A stretch of DNA of 64,000 nt from Siderastrea siderea (taxonomy: Eukaryota > Cnidaria > Anthozoa > Scleractinia > Rhizangiidae): contig OZ034967.1 of assembly GCA_964030785.1 (NCBI GenBank), positions 61,581,712-61,645,711 on the forward strand. Direction: 5' to 3'. The position numbers were made by a program, and so were the translations under genes. Of the stretch, positions 37,801-48,228 are shown in pieces. Numbering within the stretch: position 1 is the stretch's first letter; every line of letters starts with the position of its first letter. The notes under the pieces were generated by a model. It was not told where the DNA came from, ran no database searches, and worked only from the letters and a program-made list of their open reading frames with translations.

Positions 37801-39232
37801 TCAGTTTCCTCCTCAAGATGGCAAGTTTCCACCCGGCAGACCCGAAGATGGAGGGCAATTCCCCCCACGTCACCCCAATGATGACGGCCAGTTACCACCT
37901 CTTCACCCAAGGGACCAGTTTGCTCCTCATCACCCAGGCAGACCTCAGGGAGGTGGACAATTCCCTCCACACCACCCTGGTAGACCTCACGATGGCGGAC
38001 AATTCCCCCCTCATCACCCTGGTAGATTTCCAGGTGGGCCATTTCCACCAATGCATCACGGTCCTCCCCCATTCCATCAGCGACCACCCCACCATATGAG
38101 AATGCCACCCCTCCATCCTGGAGGGCCGAGGTTCCCTCCTGACATTCCACCTCTTATGCCCACTGGAGGGCCACCACGTGGACCGGACTATGGCCCCCCA
38201 CCATGGGGTCCAGGACCCGGTCCCATGAGGGGCCCACCCCCTCACGGTATTCCTCCTCCTGGCTGGCCAGATAAGCGACCGCCGGAGGAAGTTCCTGGTC
38301 GTGAAGCACCTGAAGACTGGAACGAGGGACAGAGTAACGAGGGCGAAAAAGGCCGGCCTGAAGAGAACAACTCAGGTGACAAAGAAAATTCCATGGACCA
38401 AACTGACAATGAACGAGACTTTGCTTCAAGGCCGAGGAGGGAACACGGTGATAGAGAGCGCGATCACTCTCGGGAGCGAAGCTGGGAGCGTGGACGTGAC
38501 CGCGAGGAGCGAGGGCGTGATCGCGAGGATCGTGGACGAGATCGTGACGATCGTGCACGAAATCGAGATCGAGATGACCGTTTTCGTGAACGTGATCGCT
38601 TTCGGGACCGTGAACGTGACAGGGATCGTGATCGTGGCCGCGACTGGGATCGTGATCGCGATGATAGACGACGCGAACGCGAGGAGTACCGATCAAACAG
38701 AGACATTAACGGTGATAGGGATGGCCCTAGGGACTTCCCTAGGGAAGGCGCGCGAAGACGGAGCAGGTTTGAACCACTGGAAGAAAAACCCGTTATCACT
38801 GAATCGGAGGTGAAAGAGAGCAGTTTAAACGAAAATAAACAAAATCCCTTCAGCGAGGTTACCAGCACAATCCCGCAGGAACCCGCGCCAAGAGAGGAAG
38901 GAGAAATTGTAGAAGGAAATGAGAACGAACCCATGAACACTGAAATAGGGAATGAAACTGTGAATATGCCAAAGGGTAATGGAGCTACGGGTATTCCCAT
39001 TGGCAGCGAAGCTGTAAACATTCCTGAGGGTAATGAAGTTACGGATATTCCCAGGGATAATGAAGCTATGAACATTTCCAGGGATAATGAAGTTATGGTT
39101 GTTCCTAATGTAAACATTCTCAAGGAGGACAATGATTTGTCATCCACACAAAAGGTTGCGGGCGATACGTCTTCTAAGTTATCCAACCAAGATACTCATG
39201 CAGGTGGTGAAGTTGAGCAAGCTTTCAGCTGA
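22868..39232 (+). CDS. SCAF8: SCAF4/SCAF8-type CTD-interacting, RRM-containing protein
   Basis: Fifteen exons, all with GT-AG borders and matching phase: 22868-22906, 23025-23108, 23192-23236, 23375-23443, 26462-26554, 27077-27176, 27998-28411, 28888-29147, 29267-29370, 31170-31261, 32025-32363, 34163-34266, 35193-35300, 36703-36889, 37269-39232. The sum is 4002 nt, 1333 residues. Residues 1 to about 140 form a CID that reads the phosphorylated RNA polymerase II CTD (ISKAKV, YKHVVQSIEKF, YVMDSVIRQSRHQFG, VLNLWQK). A Gln-rich coil follows (about 175-230), an acidic DDDDD segment (~375), an RS/RD domain (~435-540), an RRM (about 548-625; TTIWVGHL, RGCAYVVLEQ), then Pro-, RD/RE- and Asn/Glu-rich tails. 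Human SCAF4/8 (1147 and 1271 residues) suppress early polyadenylation and aid elongation. The order of domains is the same. The symbol is for the SCAF4/8 pair, not a proven one-to-one orthologue. Confidence 0.93.
24644..25320 (+). repeat. Direct repeat flanking a MITE
   Basis: A block at about 24644-24775 (AATAAGCTCAACACACTAGC..., TCACGATAATCTAAAAA, GAGGTTTAA, ATGATTCACAAC) recurs in the same order at about 25196-25320. The MITE 24813-25190 lies between the copies. Confidence 0.6.
24813..25190. mobile_element. TTAA-flanked MITE (GGGxTATGTCACG ends)
   Basis: Ends are TTAAAGGGGTTATGTCACG and CGTGACATAGTCCCTTTAA, inverted repeats of about 15 bp within duplicated TTAA; the match extends to CTATTTTAG/CTAAAATAG. 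No coding capacity. Located in SCAF intron 4. Confidence 0.75.
25321..26461. other. SCAF intron 4 remainder
   Basis: AT-rich intronic sequence with a short GATGAC repeat near 25463-25485 and AATAATAATAATTATTATT near 26290. No other gene is visible. Confidence 0.4.
29478..29997. mobile_element. TTAACCCT-ended element
   Basis: The left end TTAACCCTCTACAGATGAGA and the right end, GTCTGAATAGGGTTAA, are imperfect inverted repeats inside TTAA. Interior inverted blocks GGTTAAGGGGGGAG and CTCCCCTTCCCCCCC lie near the ends. Located in SCAF intron 9. Confidence 0.55.
30022..30331. mobile_element. Palindromic foldback element
   Basis: AGCTGCGGCTACACGAGCGA at the left pairs with the inverse TCGCTCATGTAGCCGCGGCT at the right. 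Inner inverted blocks include GCGATGGTGATGCGATTTTT and its inverse. Arms of about 110 bp make almost the whole element a hairpin. Confidence 0.8.
30352..30602 (-). mobile_element. TTAA-flanked MITE, copy 3 of 3
   Basis: Starts TTAACCCTTTAAGTCC; the reverse complement matches 551-765 over most of its length, including AAGTGATCAC and TTCCATAAG. The right end (GGGTAAAA) has lost the TTAA. Confidence 0.7.
32364..32969. other. SCAF intron 11, left part
   Basis: No gene. The region 32490-32660 has imperfect repeats of AGTGCAAACACAAGC and its inverse GCTTGCACTTGTGC, a possible decayed small palindromic element. Confidence 0.4.
32970..33780. mobile_element. Long-arm foldback element
   Basis: The left arm (CATTCAAACTAAGAAACC, AACACTGAAAATATTCC, GGAATGTGTGTTTTG, 32983-33200) is inverted in the right arm (33560-33780; key blocks GAACATTCCAGAAATATTTT, CTTAGTTTGAGTG). 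Arms of about 220 bp flank a central spacer of about 370 bp. No transposase. In SCAF intron 11. Confidence 0.75.
33781..34162. other. SCAF intron 11, right part
   Basis: AT-rich intronic sequence; no further feature recognised. Confidence 0.4.
36035..36662. mobile_element. TTAA-flanked MITE (GGGGGGAGACTC ends)
   Basis: TTAAGGGGGGAGACTCTTAA at the left is mirrored by TTAAGAGTCTCCCCCTTAA at the right. It contains TGACGTCA at 36308-36315. Its right end is 40 bp from the acceptor of SCAF exon 14, so it supplies part of the intron just upstream of the polypyrimidine tract. Confidence 0.8.
37269..39232 (+). CDS. SCAF8: Large terminal exon of SCAF gene with three repeat tracts
   Basis: Exon 15 encodes residues 680-1333. 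It begins GSETSNTDTNNTKDD, then a Pro/Gly/His region with about eight imperfect copies of a GRPxxGGQFPPxxP unit (about 37680-38060). Next is an arginine-aspartate/glutamate tract (about 38450-38690, for example RDRDRDRGRD). The tail from about 38940 has five or six imperfect 10-11-residue repeats of the type GNEAVNIPxG. The final stop is TGA. These are low-complexity tracts typical of condensate-forming RNA-processing factors; the repeats seem lineage-specific, which is inference. Confidence 0.85.
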
Positions 39233-40463
39233 CCTTTGTTGAGATAACAAACTAAACGTTGCGTAGCACGAGATGGTTGGACAAATCTACGATTTTTTCG
39301 TTATCTTTTACTCTATCCAAGATGGAAATTTTCTGCTTGTTTTAAGAGTCGTAATTAACTGTTCATTTCACCGGTGTGGTCGGTCAATCTCGCGTCTTAT
39401 GAACTCAGAAGCCAGTCCTTTTTACTTGTAAATTCATAGACGTTTATACGAATAGACAAAGTTAATTTTGTGTAGACGACCGATGTCTTCAGATTCGAGG
39501 AGGCCTTGAGTATGCTTGGATTTCTTATGTCTTCTTTACTTGAAGTGTTGTGCGGTGAAGACGGAATTTTATGAGAATATATTTATTTAATTTTACGAGA
39601 CAAGATGGCGAGCTAACGTAGTCAGGGGTTATGGCTTGCAAATAGTTTAAGATAACAGTACATTTACTTTCCTGCTCGCGCAGAGAAAGAAATCGAATTG
39701 ACTTGTGACAAGCCAGCAGGTTTGAATATGACAGCGCAATTTTAATATCGCCATGCGCAAAAGTGGCCTCTTGTAAATAATTCGCATACTTTGGTGCGAA
39801 CGGCTGTCCAATCACAGGTGCCGAGGATAAAAAAACTGAAGGTAACAAAAGAACTTGAACAGGTTTTCCTCGATTCTGATTGAATAGTCGATCACATGAA
39901 AGTATGCAAAATAGTGTTAAGTCACCTCGTTTCGGTATTTCTTTAAAAAAAGCTAAAGGTGTTTTATAGGAGCATTCTCACCGGCGTAACCACTTTTATT
40001 GGAAGTTGTAACAGTTTCTGTGCGTCATACTGAAAGTTGTTTTTCTGGAGAGCAATCATCTGTGCTGTTATAAACCAGAGAAGCGTGGATGTTGTTTGCC
40101 AACCAGTCGGGTGCAGTACTAGAGCCAATGGCGACTTGACTTGCACTGATCGTGTTGCGTGTTAAATTGCCTCGAGTTGCGTTTGTTGGCAAGTGTTTTT
40201 GCGACTCAGTTCTGGTTCAACGATACTATATGACTTTTTTATAAGTCAATTAGAGCCGGAGATTTTATCAAATAAGCGATAAAAGTTAGCGAACAACGTT
40301 TCGGCGTTTTAGTGTCTTGTCAAGTTCAAATGAACCAGCAATGTCTTTGCTTTTGTGTGCATAATTGTAGGCGTTTATCTTAATAGTTGGTGCTGTGCTA
40401 TTGTTCTGAGGGCAAGTTTATAGCATAGAGTCAGATTGAAAGGCAGACCGACCTAATTTAGTT
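39233..40463. other. SCAF 3' UTR and intergenic region
   Basis: The first part is the probable SCAF 3' UTR; no canonical AATAAA is seen close by, though AT-rich sequence near 39575-39595 could serve. No other coding region is convincing before 40464. Confidence 0.4.
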
Positions 40464-40617
40464 TTGCACCTCTTGCTTCGTCTTCCGGTGGAATGCTATC
40501 CCATAAGTCCATTCGGGTGCATGGACATGATTCAACCTGTCGCGGTTTACGAATGTCATTTCAGCCGAGGAAAGAGTAAGCTTAGATACAGTGGCGACAG
40601 AGAAGCTTTAAAGGTGT
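40464..40617 (+). CDS. Isolated exon-like ORF, unidentified
   Basis: An open frame beginning ATGCACCTCTTGC and ending at a plausible donor (TTTAAAG then GTGTGT). It includes an internal MDMIQPVAVYECHFSRG and KLRYSGDREALK segment. The mix of residues is more protein-like than neighbouring frames, and a second ATG (40521) may be the real start. I could not find partner exons: the phase (0) does not fit the first MORN-gene exon at 50222. It could be the 5' exon of a gene with long introns, or a relic. Confidence 0.3.
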
Positions 40618-41142
40618 GTACACCATTCTACTTTCTTCATTTTTGTGATTTTTATTTTTGCTAGAGAAATTTTAGATCGAACAGCTTTCATTCCAAGCGA
40701 TTTACACAATTTTAATTCAGCTACCCGGAAGCGACTGCTTGCATTTTGGGACTATGTGACTTTCGTTTTCATGTTAAATTTTCTAATCTCTCGGACTCTG
40801 ATGTGGCTCACATGATTATTTTAAGCTCACGTTTGATGATAACGAAAGCTTTTGCGTCAGTACTATTCAGCTCCGTTCCAACAGCCCCACAGATTAGTGT
40901 TGCCCACGCTGACTTAGCGGATTTCAAACCTGTACAATGTTTTTTTCGTTTGTATGTATTCTGCTGGATTTAAGTGAACATTGCGGATGGATATGAAGGG
41001 GATTCGGAACGCTAAGCAAATGCAAATATCTTGCTAAACAGGGACGTTGCTCTTTTCTGTCGGCCTCTTAGCCCACGAGTGCACCTCCCCACCCCCCTTG
41101 AAATGGCAAATAGTGATTTTCTTTTGGGAAGAGTAGAGTTAT
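40618..41142. other. No gene recognised
   Basis: An open frame at 40746-40973 has no recognised domain. Nothing else is seen. Confidence 0.35.
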
Positions 41143-41497
41143 TGGGCTATTCCATTTAATATCCCCACCCCCCCCCCCCCCCCGGTTGAGGAACAGTGGA
41201 ATTCTTCAGGGGTAAGGGATAAAAGTAGTGAAATTCTTCAGGGGTAAAGGCCAGAAGCTGGGGAATTCTTTAGGGGTAAAACCCATATTACAAGTGGAAT
41301 TCTTCCGGGGTAAACAGAGATTTCATGAAATTCTTGAAGGGTAAATGCTTTTTTTGTGAAATTCTTTGGGGGTAAACCCATTTCTTAAGGAAGTCTTCAG
41401 GGGTTAACGCTTTTTAAAGGAATTCTCTAGGGGAAAGAGGGAAAGGTCAGTCCTCAGCCGGGGGGGGGGGGGTGCGGATATTAAATGGAATAGCCCA
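41143..41497. mobile_element. MITE with eight GGAATTCTTCAGGGGTAA repeats
   Basis: The two ends are perfect inverted repeats over 22 bp (start TGGGCTATTCCATTTAAT), each followed inward by a C or G run. Between them are about eight imperfect copies of a ~31-bp unit with the core GAAATTCTTCAGGGGTAA (41195-41445). No coding capacity. Confidence 0.8.
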
Positions 41498-42300
41498 TTT
41501 TAAAGGTGCCCCCAAATTTTTGTTACTTATTATTTTTTATGAAAGGTCCTGCCATGAAATCAGGTCTTCAGTTCATGTTATTGACAGGCCACCCGAAGCA
41601 AATTGTGGGTCTGACTAATCCAGTATAGGGGATACAGAAAAAATGGGAGCTTACCACGTTTCAGTCTACATAGAAATGTTTGTTCTCACATCTGTTCTGA
41701 GGTGACATTCCATATTAAATAAGTTGTTCCTCATTATAACTCTAGAGCAGTTCATCCAATCCATCACTATGATAGATAATTTTGTGTATATGATGCACCT
41801 ATTGATATTAAGCCGGGGGGAAAGCTGGTCAGACAGGGGGTATTTGATTATTCTTGCAATCCCTGCCTTCTGGTGTTTCACTGTACGTGTCCAACAAATG
41901 CAAAATTCAGTGCTTGAAAGGGAAATTTGTCACAGACTTGACTTGTCTGATACTTTCAATACTTTTGACAGTGTAGAGCATTTGAAATCTGAGAAATTTC
42001 TCACCAAAGTCAAGGATTTTCAATAATCAGGGTCTGTTGGTGTTTTGGGTATATGGTATCTTTCACCCAGATAACTAAGAATTTCGAGGTATAATTACAC
42101 TTCTTACAGTTTTGGGTATATTGAGGGAAACTTGGGAGAATTTTGGGTATTTTGGCTAATTTTTATTTCAATTATAATGGCTTACTGCTAACCCTCCCCT
42201 GGCCGACCCTGAATGGTCAATTTACAGGACATTAGGAGAAAGTTTGATGGTCAGAGTTTGAGATTGAGATAAGTTAACCCAGTTTAGCCTAGTGACAGTA

Positions 42301-42590
42301 GAGCGGTTTTCAAATGAGTGTCGTAAAACAAAAACCAAAATAATAATATTACTCTAACCAATCACAGCAGGAACAAAAATAGAACGTGAAACAATCAGAA
42401 ATCGAAGCAAATGTAAGTAATTAGTGTTAAGCACAGGAAAACTGATGTGAGCAAGTCACAATATTGATCTTGGTTTTATATCTGATTGGTTGAGAAAGTA
42501 GCATGAGTTTTTTTGCCAAACAGATAGTGTAGTAAAAAAAAAACCAAAGCAAACACAACATTACTTGCGACACTCAATTGAAAACTGCTC
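42301..42590. mobile_element. MITE with TA target site
   Basis: GAGCGGTTTTCAAATGAGTG at the left matches the inverse CACTCAATTGAAAACTGCTC at the right; TA flanks both ends (42299-42300, 42591-42592). Typical of mariner/Tc1-type non-autonomous elements. No open frame. Confidence 0.75.
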
Positions 42591-43398
42591 TATGCTCTAT
42601 GTGTGGTTTCAGAAAAGTTGTAAGCCCCGCATACGTTATGTGGTTCAGGCACAATCTCGTTTAGGTTTAGAATTAGTAGGTCAAGTACCATATAGTTTGT
42701 ATCTTCAGTGATGGGGTCAAGTGAGGGGTGTGGGGTCAGGTCTGATCTTAGCCCCACCCCTTTTAATTTGGCCTTTGCGGGCACCGTTGGATGACTGTGA
42801 GTGCAATTTAGGGACTTACAATAGTACATTATAATTAGTGCAAGGAAAAGATTTGAAATTTCAAAATACCTCCAAGCTTGATTAAAATTTTTATTCCATT
42901 CATCTGATGATTTGATGCATTACAAAGCAACTTGGTCCTAACAATCCTCTTATTAATACCCACTGTTTAATCACATAAATTTACGTGAGATCATTAGCAG
43001 GTTTTTGTGTGTGTGAAATCAGAGATCAAAATGTTTTGGCTTAACACTTTGTGATAACTAAAGATGTCGTAACTTTAGGAAAGCAATTTCGATCAACAGT
43101 GACAAAATACAGTCATCTATATTTTCTCAGATCAGTACCCAAATGCATATATGCCAAATATAAAAATTATGCCAATTGTACTCTAATATTTTGATATGAT
43201 CAAAGAAAGTGATTAAGAAAAAAGGACACAAATTAGGAACAATGCTCCAACTTTTGCGTGGAGCATTTACCATCTTCCTTTCTTTATAATTCACTTTATT
43301 TCATTATATCACATGGCGCTTTCGACATTGCTTATCCGAACAGTATGCAGGATGTGTCTACACGAACCTAGTTAACATGAACTTGCTCGCCACGAGTC

Positions 43399-43470
43399 TC
43401 CCAGTTGCTCAGTGGTTAGAGCACCCGACCTGTGCACAGGAGGTCATGGGTTCAAATTATTCCCGTCGGG
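43399..43470 (+). mobile_element. tRNA-like SINE head
   Basis: TTGCTCAGTGGTTAGAGCAC matches a tRNA D-arm/box A, and GGGTTCAAATTA is a weak box B at the right spacing. The acceptor stem does not form, so this is a SINE head or tRNA pseudogene. The TTAA element at 43488 begins only 17 bp downstream. Confidence 0.5.
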
Positions 43471-43487
43471 GAATCGCGTTTTTTTGC

Positions 43488-45414
43488 TTAAGGTGGCTCG
43501 ATCGAGTTTTTGGGTGACGATATCTCTCAACTTTAAGCAACTAGTGTACCACAGTGAACACCCCAATAGAAAATCGATCGTTACTGCTGACCTAGAAAAA
43601 GATGAACGTTTTACATGAGGTACGTTTCATCAAAATCGGAGTTACCATAGCAACGTAATGACGTCATTCCCCATTTTACATGAGAGCTAATTACTTGTCA
43701 CCAAGAGACAATTCTGGGAAGCGCTCGACTGGATCTTCGACCTTACATATTTGTCTTCACGTCTACAAAATTTGGAGAATTTCTATGAGAGGGTTTTCGA
43801 GAAATTTTCGGGTGAAGTTTTAAGGTGTTAAAAAACAACAAAAACAAGAGTTTGAACTGTTATTGAAAAGTATGTCCACAGCGACTTGATGAAACAACAT
43901 TTTGGTTTTAAATGAATGTTATGTCATTTAATTGCTCTATGTGAAAATTTCGGGGAAATCGTTCCATTTGATTTTTAGAAACATTGGCTTGAATATGAAC
44001 TGGTTTAGTGTGTTACGCGGCTTTTTTATCAAAAATCGACCCTACACTTATTAAAATGATTATGAATTAAAAAGCGGTAGATGAATTTTTTAAAACTTTG
44101 CTCTCTAGGAGAAAAGTCAATATTCAATACAATCCCCGAGTCTCAAACTTATTGAAACGTAGTAAGGCTATCAATTTAAAGCCTAAACTCAGGAAATTAT
44201 TGGACTGCATATTACGCCAGTGGCTTGTTGCTCTTATTATGCATCTCCATTGTTTCGAATAGGCGTGCAATTGTAAATTTTAGTACATCATGAATTCATA
44301 TAACGCTTGATTACTTTCCGAAGATGTTCCGAAAAACGTGCTAATGTACCAGGTCAGCATTACAATAACAATGGACGGGCTGACAGCAGTGAGTGCAAAC
44401 CTCAAGGTTAGCAGTAAGCGCAAACTTCGGTTAGCAGTGAGCGCAAACAGAAAGCTGCTGTGCTCAGTCAGTGTTCCAGATAAATTTTTATGGCATTAAA
44501 AGGAGTCAACGAAAAATTTAAACAGGTCAGTAGACGTGGGTCTCCCCCAATCTTATCCCAGTCTCAGCACGTTTTCGGAACATCTTCGGAAAGCAATCAA
44601 GCGTTATATGAATTCATGGTGTAGTGAAATTTACAATTGCACGCCAATTCAAAACAATGGAGATGCATAATGAGAGCAGCAAGCCACTGGCGTGAAAATC
44701 AGTCCAATACTTTCCTGATGTTTTGGCTCAAAATTGACAGCTTTATAACGTTTCAATGAATTTGAAACGCTGGGATTGTATTGAATATTGATTATTCTCC
44801 TTGAGGACAAAGATATAAAAAAATTCAGTTACCGCTTTTTAATTCATAACCATTTTAATAAGTGGTGTCAATTTTTGATAAAAAAGCCCAGTAACACACT
44901 AAACAAGTTCATATTCAAGCCAACTTTTCTAAAAATCAAATGGAACGATTTCCCTGAAATTTTCACACAAAGATGATATAACATTCATTTAAAACCAAAA
45001 TGTTATTTCATCAAACCTTTGTGGGCATACTTTTCTATAACAGATCAAAACTGTTTTGTTTTTGTTGTTTTTAACACTCTAAAACTTCACCCGAAAATTT
45101 CTCGAAAACTCTCTCATAGAAATTCTTCAAATTTTGCAGACGTGAATACAAATATGTCAGGTCGAAGATCCAGTCGAGCGCTTTCCAGAATTATTTCTTG
45201 GTGACAAGTAATTGGCTCTCATGTAAAATGGGGGATGACGTCATTACGTTGCTATGGTAACTCCGATTTCGATCAAACTTAGCTCATTTAAAACTTTCAT
45301 CTTTTTCTAGTCAACAGTAACGATCGATTTTCTATTGGGTTGTTCACTGTGGTACGCCAGTTGCTCAAAGTTAAAAGGGTATCGTCACTCAAAAACCCGA
45401 TCGAGCCACCTTAA
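43488..45414. mobile_element. 1.9-kb TTAA-flanked palindromic element
   Basis: TTAAGGTGGCTCGATCGAG at the left is mirrored by the inverse ending CGAGCCACCTTAA at the right. The two arms, about 850 bp each (43488-44340 and 44570-45414), are complementary almost end to end around a spacer of about 230 bp. TGACGTCA occurs in both arms (43659-43666 and 45236-45243). Open frames within it, such as 44788-45204, are arm sequence and not recognisable as transposase. Confidence 0.9.
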
Positions 45415-45729
45415 ATGTCCCACCTCATGACAAACTGAATATTCCATTTTCCTCTTTTGAGTGTATCGTTTGAAGTGAGATTCAAACCCTTCATTTCTTG
45501 GCATTAACATTCTGAGCATGCAGACTTAGCAATACCTTATAATGTTGTATGTTCTTTCTAGTTAATATAATGTTCTGTTTCTTAATCGGGTAAATTTCTA
45601 AATGCAAGATGTAAATAATGACATAAGCACAGAGCACTATACAATTTATACTTAGGTGGGGTCCTCTTAGGGTAATAGGCTCATCTACGAACAAGTCAAG
45701 GAGGCTAGACATTTTTAAAAACTGGCTTG

Positions 45730-46165
45730 TGTAGAAGCCGGGGTGGGGGCACTCAACAAAGTTTTATACGGGGAGGCTCCACCCCGAGGTCCAACCCCTT
45801 ACCCCTTTACATACCATTTTTGACAGAAAAGGCACTCCTTTCATATACCTTCCATTGAAAAATGGTACCCCTTTCACATACCTACTTAAGAGCACTGCAT
45901 CCCTTTCTAAACCCTTGGAAGGTCAAAGGCTTCTTGTTGTTTTCATGTAGCATTAAATAAATTAAAATGATACAGTCATAAGGTGCATCTACTCGAAATA
46001 TTTTAATTAAAGGCCCTTTTAAATACCTAAATGATGGATTTCCTTACCCTTTCATATACTTCAGCTTGTGAAATCCCTACCCTTTTATATACCTGAAGCC
46101 TGGAAAAGGTACCCCTTTCAGGCAGAGCCTCCCTGTATAGGCCGTTATAGGGAGTACCCCCCCCC
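45730..46165. repeat. CCCCTTTCACATACC-rich repeat element
   Basis: Repeated CCCCTTTCAxATACC and CCCTTTxATATAC units with CCGGGGTGGGGGCACTC at the left and GGGAGTACCCCCCCCC at the right. Similar terminal motifs and repeat logic to 6670-8264 suggest one family, with the repeat read on the opposite strand. Confidence 0.55.
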
Positions 46166-46763
46166 CCTGCTGGTGTAGAAGTCAGTTGCATTTGCTTGTT
46201 TAAATAATTATTAATAAATTGTAACTGTTGTAAATAACAGATACTTGTGTGCACATTCAGTAACAATAATGTGCTTTTCCCACTCAATTAGAACTTTCTG
46301 TAGCTGGGTATCTTGTAGAATATTATGGGAGATTCTGAAAACCTGCCTTTCAGTTCACTGTGGTTAAATGCAGGGCGAGTTCATTGTTAGCTCCCACCAT
46401 GATTTTGCAAAGAAAGTACAGACAAATGTGAAAAGTTTCATTTTAACTGCAAAACTTAAAGCTGTTTCTGAAAACTTTAAGCTTTTTACTTTTGTGTTCA
46501 AAATAAAGTAACTGTCATCCATAAGTTTTATCTGAGTGTGCAAAATCCAGTTTGTCAGGACATTTTATGCATCATATTTGCATGAACTTCTCAGTTGTAA
46601 ACATTTGAACTGAATCAATCTTTAAGACTCTGAAACCCCGGAAGTGACATAGATTTTTGCATTTAAACACTGTGAAGCCATTCAAGTGTTTACAATTATC
46701 ATGTAAAATATCTTTCATCATTTTCACTTGCTATATAAATTATGCACAGTATTTTCATTTAAT

Positions 46764-47287
46764 TTAAAGTGGTACTATGATCAAAAAATCACTTTAAATT
46801 TATTTTTTCTTCGGAATTCGAAACTATGTTTGTTAAACACTCCCCAAGCGAAATTATAAGCCTTAATTTTGAGAAGAAGACCGTTAATTTAAACTGCACT
46901 TTTCCGTTTTAATGGTCCGCCATTATTACACCAGAAAGGATACAATGACATCATACACTCAAGAGCTGTAGAATGTAGTGTGTGAACGCGGCTTACAAAT
47001 TATGCAAAACACGAGTTTGAGAGTGTGAAAGCTCAACACTCCCGTGCTGCATACTAAATAAGGCACTTTCACACACACTGCATTCTAAAACTCGTGGGTG
47101 AATGATGTCATTCTGTCCTTTCTGGTGTAATAATGGCGGACTATTAAATCGGAAAATTGCAGTTTAAATAAACAGTCTTCTTGTCGAAATTAAGGCTTAA
47201 AATTTCGCTTTTGGAGTGTTTAGTAAACAAAGTTTCGAAATCCGAAGAAAAAATAAAAGTGATTTTTTGATCGTAGTACCACTTTAA
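46764..47287. mobile_element. TTAA-flanked palindromic MITE (AGTGGTAC ends)
   Basis: TTAAAGTGGTACTATGATC and GATCGTAGTACCACTTTAA are the inverted ends; complementarity continues through AAAAAATCACTTT, GGTCCGCCATTATTACACC and beyond, so the arms are about 230 bp each. No open frame of note. Confidence 0.85.
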
Positions 47288-47586
47288 GTAGTAGTGTGAC
47301 TCCCTTTTATTTTGCTAAATGACTGTTTCTAGGTCTTCTGCATATCCACTTAAAACTATTCCAGGGGTATGTTTTGCTACCCTTCAAAATAAGGTATTTT
47401 GATTTTTTCTCTCTAGCTACCATGGCCGATGAGACATTTGTTATGTTATTATAAACTGTCGCAAGAGAGGACTTCATGACCAAATAGGAAAAGTGCATTT
47501 AGAGTTGCCAGGCCACTTTAAAGGGGGTGTATTCATGTCCATCATCTGAATTTCAAAACACATTTACAGCTTATTTCACTACTAGG

Positions 47587-47977
47587 TGTAGACCTGGGTT
47601 TTTTAAGACACGATTTGGCGGGAATGATTCGTCCATCTTGATTTTCTCACATTTTACAAAGCGATGAAGGATTAATTAGAAAGTGTGTATTTCTTCTGAA
47701 AACTCATTTCATGCGCACATCTCCAGAATTATTTCGCAACCTTGGGTGAATCATGACTCACCCCGGGCCATGATTCGCCCAAGGTCGCAAAGCAATTCTG
47801 GAGATCTGCACATGAATGATGAAATGAGTTTACAAAAAAGGAATAACTTCCTGAGATATAAACAGTCCTAAAAAAAGGAGAGGATTTGCTCATTTCCTTC
47901 ATTGCTTTGTGATTATGAGAGAATTAAGATGGGTGTTTCATAACTGCCAAACCATGCTTGGAAAACCCGGGTATACA
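47587..47977. mobile_element. Palindromic foldback element
   Basis: The arms begin TGTAGACCTGGGTTTT (left) and the inverse AAAACCCGGGTATACA (right), and the centre is a strong hairpin: TCCAGAATTATTTCGCAACC opposite its inverse (GGTCGCAAAGCAATTCTGGA), around 47720-47810. Confidence 0.75.
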
Positions 47978-48228
47978 CATAGCTGTGAAATTGGTTGTAA
48001 TTATTGTCCCAGTTTTGGGCGTGCGCAGTGAGCCCAGTGACCATCCATATTTTTGTTCCTGTTGCAATTTCATGGCAGCAGTCTTGCCAGTTGTCAAAAT
48101 TTCATTTCATCCATGTCGCTGTTTCAACACCGTGTTGCTTGTCAGAAATCACTGTAGAAGGGCCTCTGTATACCCTGGGTTGAAACTAGAGTCAGTCCTC
48201 CATGGGGCTGGAGCTCAGTCCATCTGGC

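Noticed and set aside
37415..39186. Long minus-strand frames (up to 240 codons, Ser/Arg-rich) opposite SCAF exon 15
   Set aside because: Complement of RD/RE and Pro-rich codons; the plus-strand frame is supported by phase and homology.
44788..45204. Coding exon pair in the 43488-45414 element
   Set aside because: Short frames inside a palindrome arm, with no transposase motif and no conservation signal between the arms.
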